NCBI GenBank assembly: GCA_003543035.1
Contig: DPJL01000284.1
Location: 1 to 13,422 of the forward strand
Source: Micromonosporaceae bacterium
GTDB taxonomy: Bacteria; Actinomycetota; Actinomycetes; Mycobacteriales; Micromonosporaceae
DNA length: 13,422 bases
Direction: 5' to 3'
Shown here: one piece after another, positions 1-7,418 of the stretch
How positions within the stretch are numbered: the first letter of the stretch is position 1
Layout of the letters: each line of letters begins with the position of its first letter
Program-made: the position numbers and the translations under genes
Notes under the pieces: model-generated
Database searches by the model: none
The model's input: only the letters and a program-made list of their open reading frames with translations
Told to the model about the DNA's origin: nothing

Positions 1-1125
1 AAGCCACAGAATCTGTGCACCTGCGGCTCGCCTTTGCTGGCCCGCTATGACCTTGCCGCCGTCGCCGCGGCGGTGACTCCGGCTGACATCGCGGGCCGGT
101 CGGCCGATCTGTGGCGTTATCGCGAGCTGCTTCCGGTATCCGACGCCGAATTTGTCACCACCCTCGGCGAAGGCTGGACGCCGATGTGGCCGGCCGAGCG
201 GTACGGGATCCACATTGGACTGTCCAATTTGCTCGTCAAGGATGAAGGACTGACCCCGACCGGCTCGTTTAAGGCTCGTGGCGCAGCCGTCGGTGTTTCG
301 CGTGCCAAGGAGTTGGGCATTCGCCACGTGGCCATGCCCACCAACGGAAATGCCGGTGCGGCATGGGCGACCTATGCGGCCCGCGCCGGAATCAAAGCCA
401 CCATTGCGATGCCGCTGTCGGCGCCCACGATCACCCGGCAGGAGATGATCGCCGCCGGAGCTTCGCTACACCTGGTCGACGGACTGATTGGTGACGCGGG
501 TCGCCTTATCCAGCAACTGCTTACGAGCGAAATCTTCGACGCGTCGACCTTGAAAGAGCCGTATCGGCTCGAGGGCAAGAAGACGATGGGCTTCGAGATC
601 GCCGAACAGCTCGGCTGGCGCGTCCCGGATGTCATCATCTACCCGACCGGCGGGGGAGTCGGCCTCATCGGGATCTACAAGGCGCTCCTCGAGTTACAGG
701 CACTTGGCTGGATCTCTTCCGACCGCCTCCCGCGCATCGTCGCCGCGCAGGCATCGGGCTGCGCGCCGATCGTGCGGGCCTTCAGTCAGGGCGCACGTTC
801 TGCGGAGCCGTGGGCAGACGCGCACACCGTGGCCTTCGGCATCACCGTCCCGGCACCTCTGGGCGACGAGCTGATCCTTGATGCGATTTATGCCTCGAGG
901 GGTACCGCCATAGCCGTCGACGATTCGGAGATCCTCGCCGATTTGGCCGACTTCGGGCTTCGTGAAGGCCTGCTGATCTGCCCCGAGGGAGCTGCTTGCC
1001 TGACCGCCGCCCGCAAACTGGCCGCAGCCGGGTGGATCGGCCCGGACGAGGAAGTGGTCGTGCTCAACACGGGGTCGGGGCTGAAGTATCCCGGGACTGT
1101 TGAGCTGGGTTCAGCTTTGGGCTGA
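1..1125 (+). CDS. thrC: Threonine synthase, 5'-truncated by the window edge
   Basis: Converts O-phosphohomoserine to threonine with pyridoxal phosphate, the last step of threonine synthesis, in the cytoplasm. The frame is open from base 1. The first visible residues (KPQNLCTCGSPLLARYDL) match the Cys-rich N-terminal lead of actinobacterial threonine synthases, so the gene begins upstream of the window and the TTG at 34 is internal. The PLP lysine lies in TPTGSFKARG (near 265-280). The substrate and phosphate loop TNGNAGAAWATYAARAG and the glycine-rich PTGGGVGLIG (near 645-675) are intact. About 374 residues are visible, ending at TGA 1123-1125. The protease gene follows 44 bp downstream on the same strand. 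Fold-type II PLP relatives (threonine dehydratase, cysteine synthase) fit less well because of the N-terminal Cys segment. Confidence 0.93.
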   Translation, partial: KPQNLCTCGSPLLARYDLAAVAAAVTPADIAGRSADLWRYRELLPVSDAEFVTTLGEGWTPMWPAERYGIHIGLSNLLVKDEGLTPTGSFKARGAAVGVSRAKELGIRHVAMPTNGNAGAAWATYAARAGIKATIAMPLSAPTITRQEMIAAGASLHLVDGLIGDAGRLIQQLLTSEIFDASTLKEPYRLEGKKTMGFEIAEQLGWRVPDVIIYPTGGGVGLIGIYKALLELQALGWISSDRLPRIVAAQASGCAPIVRAFSQGARSAEPWADAHTVAFGITVPAPLGDELILDAIYASRGTAIAVDDSEILADLADFGLREGLLICPEGAACLTAARKLAAAGWIGPDEEVVVLNTGSGLKYPGTVELGSALG

Positions 1126-1169
1126 TTCGCGGCGGGCATGGTTTTGCCTCAAGACGCGTTGACGCTGGC

Positions 1170-2102
1170 ATGGCTACGGAGCAGGAGGCGCTTGACGCCT
1201 ACAGCCAGGTGGTGACGACAGTGGCGGCCAAGGTGCTGCCCAGTGTGGCGGCGTTGGCCGTGCGGACACCGCGCGGCGGCGGGGCTGGTTCAGCGGTGAC
1301 ATTTACCGACGATGGGTTCCTTCTCACCAGCGCGCATGTGGTGGTGGGAGCCAACGGTGGGACGGCGACCTTCGCCGATGGCGCGGAGACCCGATTCGAC
1401 GTGGTCGGCTCAGACCCGCTGTCGGATCTCGCTGTGCTTCGGGTGCTTGCCGCTTCGGTACCCCCGGCGACCCTCGGCGATGCGGACAAGTTGAGGGTCG
1501 GGCAGTTGGTCGTGGCAGTGGGCAATCCCATGGGGCTGGCCGGATCGGTGACCGCGGGAGTGGTGTCGGGTCTTGGCCGGTCCTTGCCAACCCATGATGG
1601 GCAACGGGTGCGGCTCATCGACGACGTGATCCAGACCGATGCCGCGCTGAACCCGGGCAATTCCGGTGGGGCGCTTGCGGATTCGCAGGGCAGTGTGATC
1701 GGCGTCAACACCGCTGTGGCCGGAGTCGGTTTGGGGCTCGCGGTGCCGATCAACTCCACCACCCGGCACATCATCAGCGAGCTCATCTCCACCGGCCGGG
1801 TGCGGCGAGCCTGGCTCGGTGTTGCCGGGGTGCCGATCCCGTTGCCGCCGCCGGTGTCCAAACAGGTCGGTCAGCGCAATGGCCTCCGGGTCGTTGAGGT
1901 GGTGCCAGGGAGCCCGGCCGGGATCGCCGGCGTGTACCTCGGCGACGTCATCCTGAGTGCCGGAGGCCAACCGATCCAAAGCGTGCAAACGTTGCAGCGC
2001 CTCATGCTCGGGCCGGCCATCGGCTCCCGGCTGTCCATCACCCTGCTACGGCGTGGGGCCCTTGTCGATGTCGTCGTCACCCCGACTGAGCTTGGAAAGT
2101 AG
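1170..2102 (+). CDS. HtrA/DegP-type trypsin-like serine protease with C-terminal PDZ domain
   Basis: A 310-residue S1C-type protease. The catalytic triad is visible: His56 in LLTSAHVV, Asp86 in DPLSDLAVL, and Ser165 in NPGNSGGAL. The PDZ domain covers about residues 225-305 (LRVVEVVPGSPAGIAGVYLGD). HtrA family members degrade or refold damaged proteins and are usually exported or membrane-tethered. Here no signal peptide or membrane helix precedes the protease domain: the N-terminus is a polar helix, ATEQEALDAYSQVV. The protein may therefore act in the cytoplasm, as in a known subset of short actinobacterial trypsin-like PDZ proteins. The ATG at 1170 has no strong ribosome site but gives the expected N-terminus. 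Substrate is unknown. Confidence 0.92.
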   Translation: MATEQEALDAYSQVVTTVAAKVLPSVAALAVRTPRGGGAGSAVTFTDDGFLLTSAHVVVGANGGTATFADGAETRFDVVGSDPLSDLAVLRVLAASVPPATLGDADKLRVGQLVVAVGNPMGLAGSVTAGVVSGLGRSLPTHDGQRVRLIDDVIQTDAALNPGNSGGALADSQGSVIGVNTAVAGVGLGLAVPINSTTRHIISELISTGRVRRAWLGVAGVPIPLPPPVSKQVGQRNGLRVVEVVPGSPAGIAGVYLGDVILSAGGQPIQSVQTLQRLMLGPAIGSRLSITLLRRGALVDVVVTPTELGK

Positions 2103-2124
2103 CGCTCCCGGGTAATAACTCCGA

Positions 2125-2402
2125 ATGGAGTCGCGCAACGAAACCGATCTCGAGACCTGGGATCGGCGGTTCGGCGAGCTGTTACAGGAGATCCGGGTAG
2201 CCGGGTCGTCTACATATTGACGCTGGTCGCAGCAAGCACGTCCACCGCGCTGCTGGTCGCCTTCACCGGAGCCGTATTCCTGGTGCTCGATGTCGTGGCG
2301 GGGCTGGGATGGGCAGCCGGGCTCGGTGCGGGGCTTGCGGCTTTCTACGTCTTCGTCTGGTACGTGTTGCCCGCGATCGCGGGAGTGCGGGAAAGGCCAT
2401 AG
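2125..2402 (+). pseudogene. Decayed DUF6328-type membrane protein gene (two internal deletions, one frameshift)
   Basis: The frame starting at ATG 2125 encodes about 27 residues ending in WDRRFGELLQEIRVAG, the characteristic N-terminus of the actinobacterial DUF6328 family, then stops at TGA 2218-2220. In another frame the DNA continues as VVYILTLVAASTSTALLVA, resembling the second membrane segment of the family. It then joins directly to FTGAVFLVLDVVAG and WYVLP, resembling the final helices. Compared from memory with a ~150-residue family pattern, about 30 residues are missing after the N-terminus (with loss of frame), and about 35-40 more between the two later segments. The end overlaps the convergent minus-strand gene by 58 bp. 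The family has no known biochemical function. A short functional membrane peptide read from TTG 2217 is possible but less likely. Confidence 0.72.
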
Positions 2403-3183
2403 AGCACCAGCAGAGCGGACGCCAGCAGCGGCCCGCCGTCACGAACCAGCCCGTCGACTCCCAGCAACAACCAGCAGAGCGGAAGGTCGATCGCTAGCAC
2501 GATGACGGTCAGCCAGCCGAGCGCCGCTCTGGCCCAACCTTGGCCCCGGACTAGGAAAATGCTCACCACAAGTACGGCGTAGCTTGTGACAAGCCCGGCC
2601 ACGAACCATGCCCCGATCAGTGGCACCGCGCTCACATTGCCGTCGAAGATCAGTCCAATCGCGACCACGCAGCCGACAAGCATCAGCGGGCTGTAGCTGA
2701 ATGCGGCCACCCGCGTTGTGAGAAGCCAACCCGGTACGGGCTTTCGCCGCGGCGGCGTGGGCTGCCAATCGATCCCGCGCTTGGTGACCACGAGCCGATT
2801 CGGTTGGCGCTGCAGGTGTTCGCGTACTTTCTCGGAGCGGTAGAACAGTAGGAGCACAGCCGCGCAAGTGCCGCCACCACCACGAATCCCGCTATCCCCA
2901 ACGGTGTTGGCATGCCCTGACGTGGTACCACCAGGCGGGCCAAGGCAAAAAACGTCGTGATCGAGAGGATCAGCGCGAGTGCCGGTGCGGTTGCCCGCCC
3001 TCTTCGCACCTGCCAGATCAGCACGAGGAACCCAAATGACCGCAGCAGCGCCCACCCGGTACGCACAAATAATGCATATCCGCCGTCCGGGGCGAGCCAC
3101 CAATTCAGCCACTCCACCGCGGCTGTAGTCACAGCAGTCAGCACCAGCAGCGCGATGAGCCAGCGCACCGGTGCCGGGGTCAT
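2345..3183 (-). pseudogene. Multi-pass membrane protein, frameshifted (third gene of the GNAT-DUF456 operon)
   Basis: ATG at 3183-3181 overlaps the stop of the upstream DUF456 gene (TGATG), indicating translational coupling. The first frame encodes MTPAPVRWLIALLVLT, two or three further hydrophobic segments, and reaches FVVVAALA near 2866. The natural continuation, AVLLLFYRSEKVREHL, is in a different frame and runs to the stop at 2345. The break lies in about 2859-2867, inside a predicted fourth membrane helix. One missing base, or two extra, would restore an approximately 279-residue protein with about seven membrane helices and a basic loop with RRKPVPG. I do not recognise the family. Both halves keep coherent hydrophobic patterns, so the shift is recent or a sequencing error. 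Confidence 0.75.
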
Positions 3184-3683
3184 CAGGCCAGCGCCAATCC
3201 GGCCACCCAGGTCGCGGCGATGAACAGCGCCGCCGTCAGCTCGATGATCAGGGACAGCCCGACCGCCTTCAACGCATGCCTCGTCGAGGCCCACGCCGAC
3301 TTACTGTCCTGCAGCCGGCCCAGCTCGGAGAGCCAGATCCCCAGCACGAAGCCGAGCGGCAGCCCGACGATCGGGATCAGGAAGAAGCCGATAATTGCCA
3401 ACAATCCGCCGAGTACCAGAGATCTTGTCGGCACTCCGGAGCGCTTGAGCCGCTGACCGGGCCAGGCGTACTTCGCCAGCGTGCCGAGCAGCGCGATGAC
3501 CGTGGCGATGGCCAGCACAGCCCACTTGCCGCCACCCGCATCCGAGAAGATCGCCCAAACCAGCACGCTCAGCCAGCACAGCAGGACACCCGGCAAAACC
3601 GGCACCACGACGCCACAGATGCCCACGATCATCGCCAGGCCGCACAACAGCACTATCGTGCTATTGAGATCGGTGAGATCCAT
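3183..3683 (-). CDS. DUF456 family membrane protein
   Basis: A 166-residue integral membrane protein matching the DUF456 pattern: an N-terminal glycine-rich hydrophobic hairpin (GICGVVVPVLPGVLLCWLSV), a central amphipathic part with KYAWPGQRLKRSG, and a second hairpin (GFFLIPIVGLPLGFVLGIW). A final helix contains the C-terminal ELTAALFIAATWVAG. Proteins of this family are small, carry about four to five membrane segments and have no established function. Its ATG (3683-3681) directly follows the TAA of the acetyltransferase gene (TAAATG), and its TGA overlaps the ATG of the next gene. The three genes therefore form one tightly coupled minus-strand operon. Confidence 0.88.
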   Translation of the reverse strand: MDLTDLNSTIVLLCGLAMIVGICGVVVPVLPGVLLCWLSVLVWAIFSDAGGGKWAVLAIATVIALLGTLAKYAWPGQRLKRSGVPTRSLVLGGLLAIIGFFLIPIVGLPLGFVLGIWLSELGRLQDSKSAWASTRHALKAVGLSLIIELTAALFIAATWVAGLALA

Positions 3684-4187
3684 TTAGATCCGGATCCCGG
3701 TCAGCCGGCGGTACATGACGTGCAGGCCCACATAGCCCTTCACGGGATGGTGGAAAGCCTCCGGCACGGTCGCGACTATCTCGAACCCCACCGAACGCCA
3801 CAGCGCCACGGCATTGGTGTTGGTCTCTACCACGGCATTGAACTGCATCGCCCGGTACCCGTCCACCCGCGCCGCTTCGAGCACCCGCGTCACCAGCGCT
3901 CGACCGATCCCGCGGCCCTCGTGCTTCGGATCGACCATGAACCCTGCATTCGCCACATGGGCTCCCGGGCCGGCCTGATTGCGGTGAATCTCCGCCGTCC
4001 CAAGGACTGTGCCGTCCGCATCGACCGCGACGAGTGTCCTACCCGGTGGCTCATGGAACCACGTCTGTCTCGCGCGCTCCTCGCTGATGTCGGTATCCCA
4101 AGTAAAGGTCTCGCCCGCAGCGACAATGGGCTGCATAAAGCGCCAGACCGCTGGCCAGTCGTCCGGGGTCGCATTTCTGATCAGCAC
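3684..4187 (-). CDS. GNAT family N-acetyltransferase
   Basis: A 167-residue single-domain acetyltransferase covering a whole GNAT fold. It starts LIRNATPDDWPAVWRFM and carries strand-4 residues ANAGFMVDPKHEGRG. The acetyl-CoA pyrophosphate loop is EGRGIGRALV (about residues 90-99). The C-terminal part has NAVVETNTNAVALWRSVGFE, typical of the family. Acetyl-CoA-dependent acetylation of a small amine or protein amine is the family role; the substrate cannot be predicted. The start is GTG at 4187-4185, chosen because it gives the usual family N-terminus; upstream in-frame codons offer no ATG or GTG. It is the first gene of the operon with the DUF456 and membrane protein genes. Confidence 0.9.
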   Translation of the reverse strand: MLIRNATPDDWPAVWRFMQPIVAAGETFTWDTDISEERARQTWFHEPPGRTLVAVDADGTVLGTAEIHRNQAGPGAHVANAGFMVDPKHEGRGIGRALVTRVLEAARVDGYRAMQFNAVVETNTNAVALWRSVGFEIVATVPEAFHHPVKGYVGLHVMYRRLTGIRI

Positions 4188-4349
4188 GGCCTTAGGATGC
4201 CACAGCGAGGTGGTTGCCCACCCTCCTAGGACGGTTTAAGGGGAGTGTCCGGTTCGCGTTCGGCCCGGCTTCGGCGGGGCGGCAAAGCGGGCCGATCCGG
4301 AGATGCTGTAGTCTTTAGCAGCCGCCGCGCGGAGTGATCCGGGTGGCGA

Positions 4350-4423
<74 letters not shown>

Positions 4424-4830
4424 CAGTTTTCGCAGGTCAGAGCCGTTTTTGATAGGTTCTGAGCTATTTTTTGTGCCGTGATGTGCGCTGTGGGTGGTTC
4501 GGGTGAGCGGGATATCGGCCCTGAACGTGCTGGTAGTCCTATTGCGATGGTGTTCGATGTAACGGGGTATGCGGCGTTGGGCTGGTTAGTTGGGTGCCGT
4601 TTGGGAGCCATAGATTGCCCGATCCCAATGCCCTGAGCTTGTGCCTGGCTCGGGTTACGTCATGGGGAGTCTGGCAAACGGTGGTGTGCCTGGGGTTCTG
4701 GGCTGGCGTCCGCTGGGTCGCCGGCGTGGGCATGGCTCGAGCAGCGTCGGGTGTTGTGCCTAGTGGTGGGAGCCATGTGGGAGCCACGCATCGAGGCTCT
4801 GCGATGAGCCTGGCCGGGTGGTGAGCGGTT
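4424..4830. other. Leader between tRNA-Pro and integrase; probable att/int control region with short direct repeats
   Basis: No convincing gene lies in these 407 bp; short open frames lack ribosome sites and family resemblance. The region is less GC-rich just after the tRNA (T-rich patches at 4435-4471). It holds an 11-bp tandem repeat GTGGGAGCCAT/GTGGGAGCCAC at 4766-4787, with a third partial copy at 4602-4610. The 11-mer CCTGAACGTGC at 4520-4530 recurs just beyond the integrase at 6030-6040. These could be arm-type or regulatory sites for the recombinase; that role is inferred. Confidence 0.4.
4766..4787 (+). repeat. Tandem 11-bp direct repeat upstream of the integrase
   Basis: Two adjoining copies of GTGGGAGCCA(T/C) lie about 44-65 bp before the integrase start. 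The core TGGGAGCCA occurs once more at 4602-4610. Spacing close to one helical turn suits a protein-binding iteron, such as an integrase arm or excisionase/repressor site, but no function is shown. Confidence 0.45.
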
Positions 4831-6003
4831 ATGGCGTATGTGGAGGCTCATGGGCGGATGTTCCGGGTGCGGGTGCGTATGGCCGACCGCAGCCTGGTCA
4901 CCGACTCGGTGTTTCCGCTACGTCGGCAGGCGCAGGATCGGGCGGCCGAGATCGATATTGCGGTCCGGCGGGGGAGCAGCGGCTATCCGCGGCATCCGCC
5001 CGTCAGTCTGTCTGCGTGGGCTGGCATGTGCGCCAAGAGCTGGCTGATCACGCCGGCAACGCGGGAAAGCTATGACGGTCATCTGCGACGCCATATTCTG
5101 CCGGCGTTGGGGGAGTTGCCGTTGGAGGTGATCGACCGGGCGGCGGTGCAGGAGTGGATTGGTCGGCTGCGGGAGATCATGGCGCCGGGGTCGGTGCACG
5201 ATGTGGTCAAGGTGTTGTCGTTGTTGATGAACGCCGCGGTGCGTGAGGGGCGGATCGCCCGAAACCCGTGCTGGCAGCTGAACCTGCGGACGATCTCGCC
5301 GGAGCGTCCACATGCGACCGCGGCGCAGGTGATACAAGTCGCCGACCGCATGGGGTTTTGGATCTATCAGGCGGCGGTGGTCACGGCCGCCTATACCGGT
5401 TTGCGGTTCGGGGAGCTCGCCGGCCTACGCCGGGACTGTGTCGATGTCGAGCGTGGCTGGATCTACATCGACCGCCAACATGGCTCCCTCATCGAAATCG
5501 GCGGCCGCTTGCTGGCGGGTCCACCGAAGACACCTGCCGGGGCCGGGCGGATCATCACCGTCCCACCGTTCCTGAGCGGCCTGCTCGCCTTGGTCCTGGC
5601 GGCGCATGACGAGCCGTATGTGTTTGTCGGTTCGCGCCGGGCGGTGTTGCGGCGTAACGGGTTCGGAAGGGTGTGGCGCAAAGCCGTCCGCGAAGTTGTT
5701 GCCTTGCCGGGAAATCAGATGCTGCGTGGTCTGCACTTTCACGACATGCGCGGCACTCACAAGACGTGGATGCTCGAAGACAACATTCCTTTGGTCGCCC
5801 AGTATCAGCGGCTGGGACACAAGCTCAAAGGCATCGAAGGCGTCTACGGGCACAACACCCCACGGATGCAACAACAAATCACCACCAGCCTCCAAAAGAG
5901 ATGGAACGCCAGCGGCGGCCCTGCGCTGGCCACGGAAATCGAGAACAGCTCGCAGCGTCTCCAGAGGACCCGTCACCTTCCATCGATATCGGCGGGAGTG
6001 TGA
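4831..6003 (+). CDS. Tyrosine recombinase/phage-type integrase
   Basis: A 390-residue site-specific recombinase. Residues 1-55 look like an arm-binding N-terminal part and about 60-150 form the SAM-like core-binding domain (TPATRESYDGHLRRHILPALG). About 165-350 form the catalytic domain. Catalytic residues seen are Arg192 (AYTGLRFGEL), Lys233 (PPKTPAGAGR), His304 and Arg307 (HFHDMRGTH), His330 (QRLGHK) and the nucleophile Tyr339 (GVYGH). Nothing is truncated. The gene reads away from tRNA-Pro, which lies about 400 bp upstream and is the likely attachment site. No excisionase or replication gene is visible beside it. The ATG at 4831 is preceded by a G-rich stretch (GGTGGTGAG) at suitable distance. 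The family cuts and rejoins DNA to insert and excise mobile elements. Confidence 0.94.
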   Translation: MAYVEAHGRMFRVRVRMADRSLVTDSVFPLRRQAQDRAAEIDIAVRRGSSGYPRHPPVSLSAWAGMCAKSWLITPATRESYDGHLRRHILPALGELPLEVIDRAAVQEWIGRLREIMAPGSVHDVVKVLSLLMNAAVREGRIARNPCWQLNLRTISPERPHATAAQVIQVADRMGFWIYQAAVVTAAYTGLRFGELAGLRRDCVDVERGWIYIDRQHGSLIEIGGRLLAGPPKTPAGAGRIITVPPFLSGLLALVLAAHDEPYVFVGSRRAVLRRNGFGRVWRKAVREVVALPGNQMLRGLHFHDMRGTHKTWMLEDNIPLVAQYQRLGHKLKGIEGVYGHNTPRMQQQITTSLQKRWNASGGPALATEIENSSQRLQRTRHLPSISAGV

Positions 6004-6473
6004 AGCTGGCAGAATAGCTCGGGCGTGATCCTGAACGTGCCAGACCCACCAAGCATCCGAGGATCCCTCCAGCTCATCTGCGTCAACTTGCGTCGTGCAT
6101 CAGGCCAGAGTCAACGGTGGGAGTCCTTCTCCTTGACTCATCGCGAAGTTTGACTCCAATATGGACTGTTTTCAATGGTCCTTCCCATCCGTACACGGTC
6201 AGACCATGTCCGGTGAGGCATCTAAATGAGACACATGCCGTGATCACTATGTATAGTTTGTCTGATCGTCGGAAGTGCGCCGCTCGCGGATCGGCCACCG
6301 TGGCGTTGACTACGGACCAACCAATGTGGACGATCGACACCCTCGTTGTCATTAGGCCTCTGCTAATCGGACAGCGCTGACCTGTATCAGATCGGAACCG
6401 TCACCGGACTCGCGCTCCTTGGCCAAAGCTGCACCGAACCCCAGCGACAGGTACGTCGACGATACTGTTGGGT
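6004..6473. other. Gene-poor stretch holding the first copy of the dyad repeat
   Basis: These 470 bp have lower GC than the surroundings and no supportable gene. The open frames on both strands lack recognisable domains and initiation signals. The 11-mer shared with the integrase leader is at 6030-6040 and repeat copy R1 at 6187-6272. The rest is unassigned and may be relic DNA of the element. Confidence 0.4.
6187..6272 (+). repeat. Imperfect dispersed direct repeat, copy R1
   Basis: 86 bp aligning with 7022-7109 at about 85% identity by eye, with one 2-bp gap. Shared blocks include ACACGGTCAGAC, AAATGAGACACATGCC and CTATGTATAG. The dyad that is perfect in copy R2 is degraded here. Both copies have the same orientation and bracket the small gene at 6474-6873. 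Confidence 0.8.
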
Positions 6474-6873
6474 GTGAGCTACTCGATGTGGGTGCAGCAG
6501 TTTCGGACCAGAGCCTGATCGTGAACTGTCCCGTGACGCGTTCCGGGTGATCTTCGGACCGTACATACAGACCGAGCAGCCAGAGTTCCACTTCTTTCGA
6601 ATCGTCGCGGCCGATGGTCAGGAGTCCGACCTGTATGCCGATCTCGAAGAACCTTTCGAATCCGTCATGGCTAACCACTTCTGCGTTGGTGCGTTTCTTG
6701 ATCTATTTGTCGAGTTTGCCCGCCAATCCGAGGCTGTGATCTACACCCAGGATGGCGCAGCCATTCTTACTCACCCCGACCAACGCGCGTTTCTACCAAG
6801 CGAGCTGCAGCACCAAGTGTTCTTGGCCAAGACCGGCGCGGACCTCGAAGCCACTATTGCGCAAATCCGATAG
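6474..6873 (+). pseudogene. Small hypothetical protein, probable frameshift near its start
   Basis: The long frame encodes FRVIFGPYIQTEQPEFHFF, then DGQESDLYADLEEPFESVMANHF and a conserved-looking helix ending DLEATIAQIR, stopping at 6873. Codon use is coding-like. The nearest in-frame start (GTG 6547) lies inside this pattern. Just upstream, GTG 6474 in another frame gives SYSMWVQQFR, the sort of N-terminus expected for such proteins, and the long frame is open across EPDRELSRDAF from about 6508. One extra base near 6501-6510 would explain the split and give a ~133-residue cytoplasmic protein. I do not recognise a named family. An intact shorter protein from 6547 (108 residues) remains possible. 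Confidence 0.6.
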
Positions 6874-7021
6874 GTGCCAACGCAATTGGCTGTTGTGGAT
6901 CGGAGGTGCGTTCCTTTTGCTTGCGCTTCTCTTGTTGGTGCGGGTTCCCGAAAAGAGCGCACCGGGTATAGATCAGCGTCGCAAAGCGATGCGAGTCGCA
7001 AGTTGTCCGCTCACCGTTCCA

Positions 7022-7109
7022 ATCCGGACACGGTCAGACGGTGTCCGATGAGGGGCGTCCAAATGAGACACATGCCTCGATCGCTATGTATAGATTGCCC
7101 GAGCGTCGG
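7022..7109 (+). repeat. Imperfect dispersed direct repeat, copy R2, with inverted-repeat core
   Basis: 88 bp matching 6187-6272. The core CGGACAC (7025-7031), 9 bp spacer, GTGTCCG (7041-7047) is a perfect 7-bp dyad that could be an operator, a hairpin or a transposon-end structure. It lies 310 bp upstream of the surface protein gene. Origin is not recognised. Confidence 0.8.
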
Positions 7110-7407
7110 GCGAGCGGGGGCCAAGGCCGCCGCGGCTGCCGGCTTGGATGAAGGGGAGCTGCTGGCACTCCTGTTCGGTGCAGGCGCCGGCTGTCGCTGG
7201 TGGTGACTACTGTCGCGTTCAGCTTGAGCAGTGTGAAGACAACCCCTGCCGAGCAAAGCAGCACCGGCACACCGGCACCAGTGTCGGGGTTAGAAGGTAA
7301 CGATTTGGCCACAAGGTGCTCGCCCGTTTTCCACGGTTCGCACAGGTTTCTTAGGGTCAGGCGTCGGCGTCGCGCTCTATCAGCGTTTCGCTAAACAAAA
7401 CGATCCT

Positions 7408-7413
7408 GGGGAG
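7408..7413 (+). promoter_or_regulatory. Ribosome binding site fixing the TTG start of the surface protein
   Basis: GGGGAG lies five bases before TTG 7419. It decides this rare start, which also gives a complete signal peptide. Confidence 0.8.
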
Positions 7414-7418
7414 AAGCA

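Larger units (their letters stand above)
6874..7418. other. Gene-poor stretch with a hydrophobic fragment, repeat copy R2 and the leader of the surface protein gene
   Basis: No complete gene is supported in these 545 bp. The codons at 6887-6940 encode a run WLLWIGGAFLLLALLLLV that would make a membrane helix. The frame continues polar and then enters the repeat, ending at 7051; it lacks a clear start and may be a remnant or a tiny membrane peptide. Repeat copy R2 occupies 7022-7109. From about 7210 the DNA is the untranslated leader of the thioester protein gene; I see no convincing -35/-10 pair. Confidence 0.4.

Noticed and set aside
34..60. TTG at 34 as the start of threonine synthase
   Set aside because: The frame is open from base 1 and the preceding residues match the conserved N-terminal Cys segment, so the true start is upstream of the window.
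3171..4229. Plus-strand open frame of 352 codons antisense to the DUF456 and GNAT genes
   Set aside because: The translation is rich in Gln, Arg, His and Pro without domains, while the minus strand carries two recognised families with overlapping starts and stops.
4610..7102. 13-base identity ATAGATTGCCCGA at 4610-4622 and 7090-7102 as a third copy of the dyad repeat
   Set aside because: The match does not extend beyond 13 bases, and one such match is expected by chance in a window of this size.
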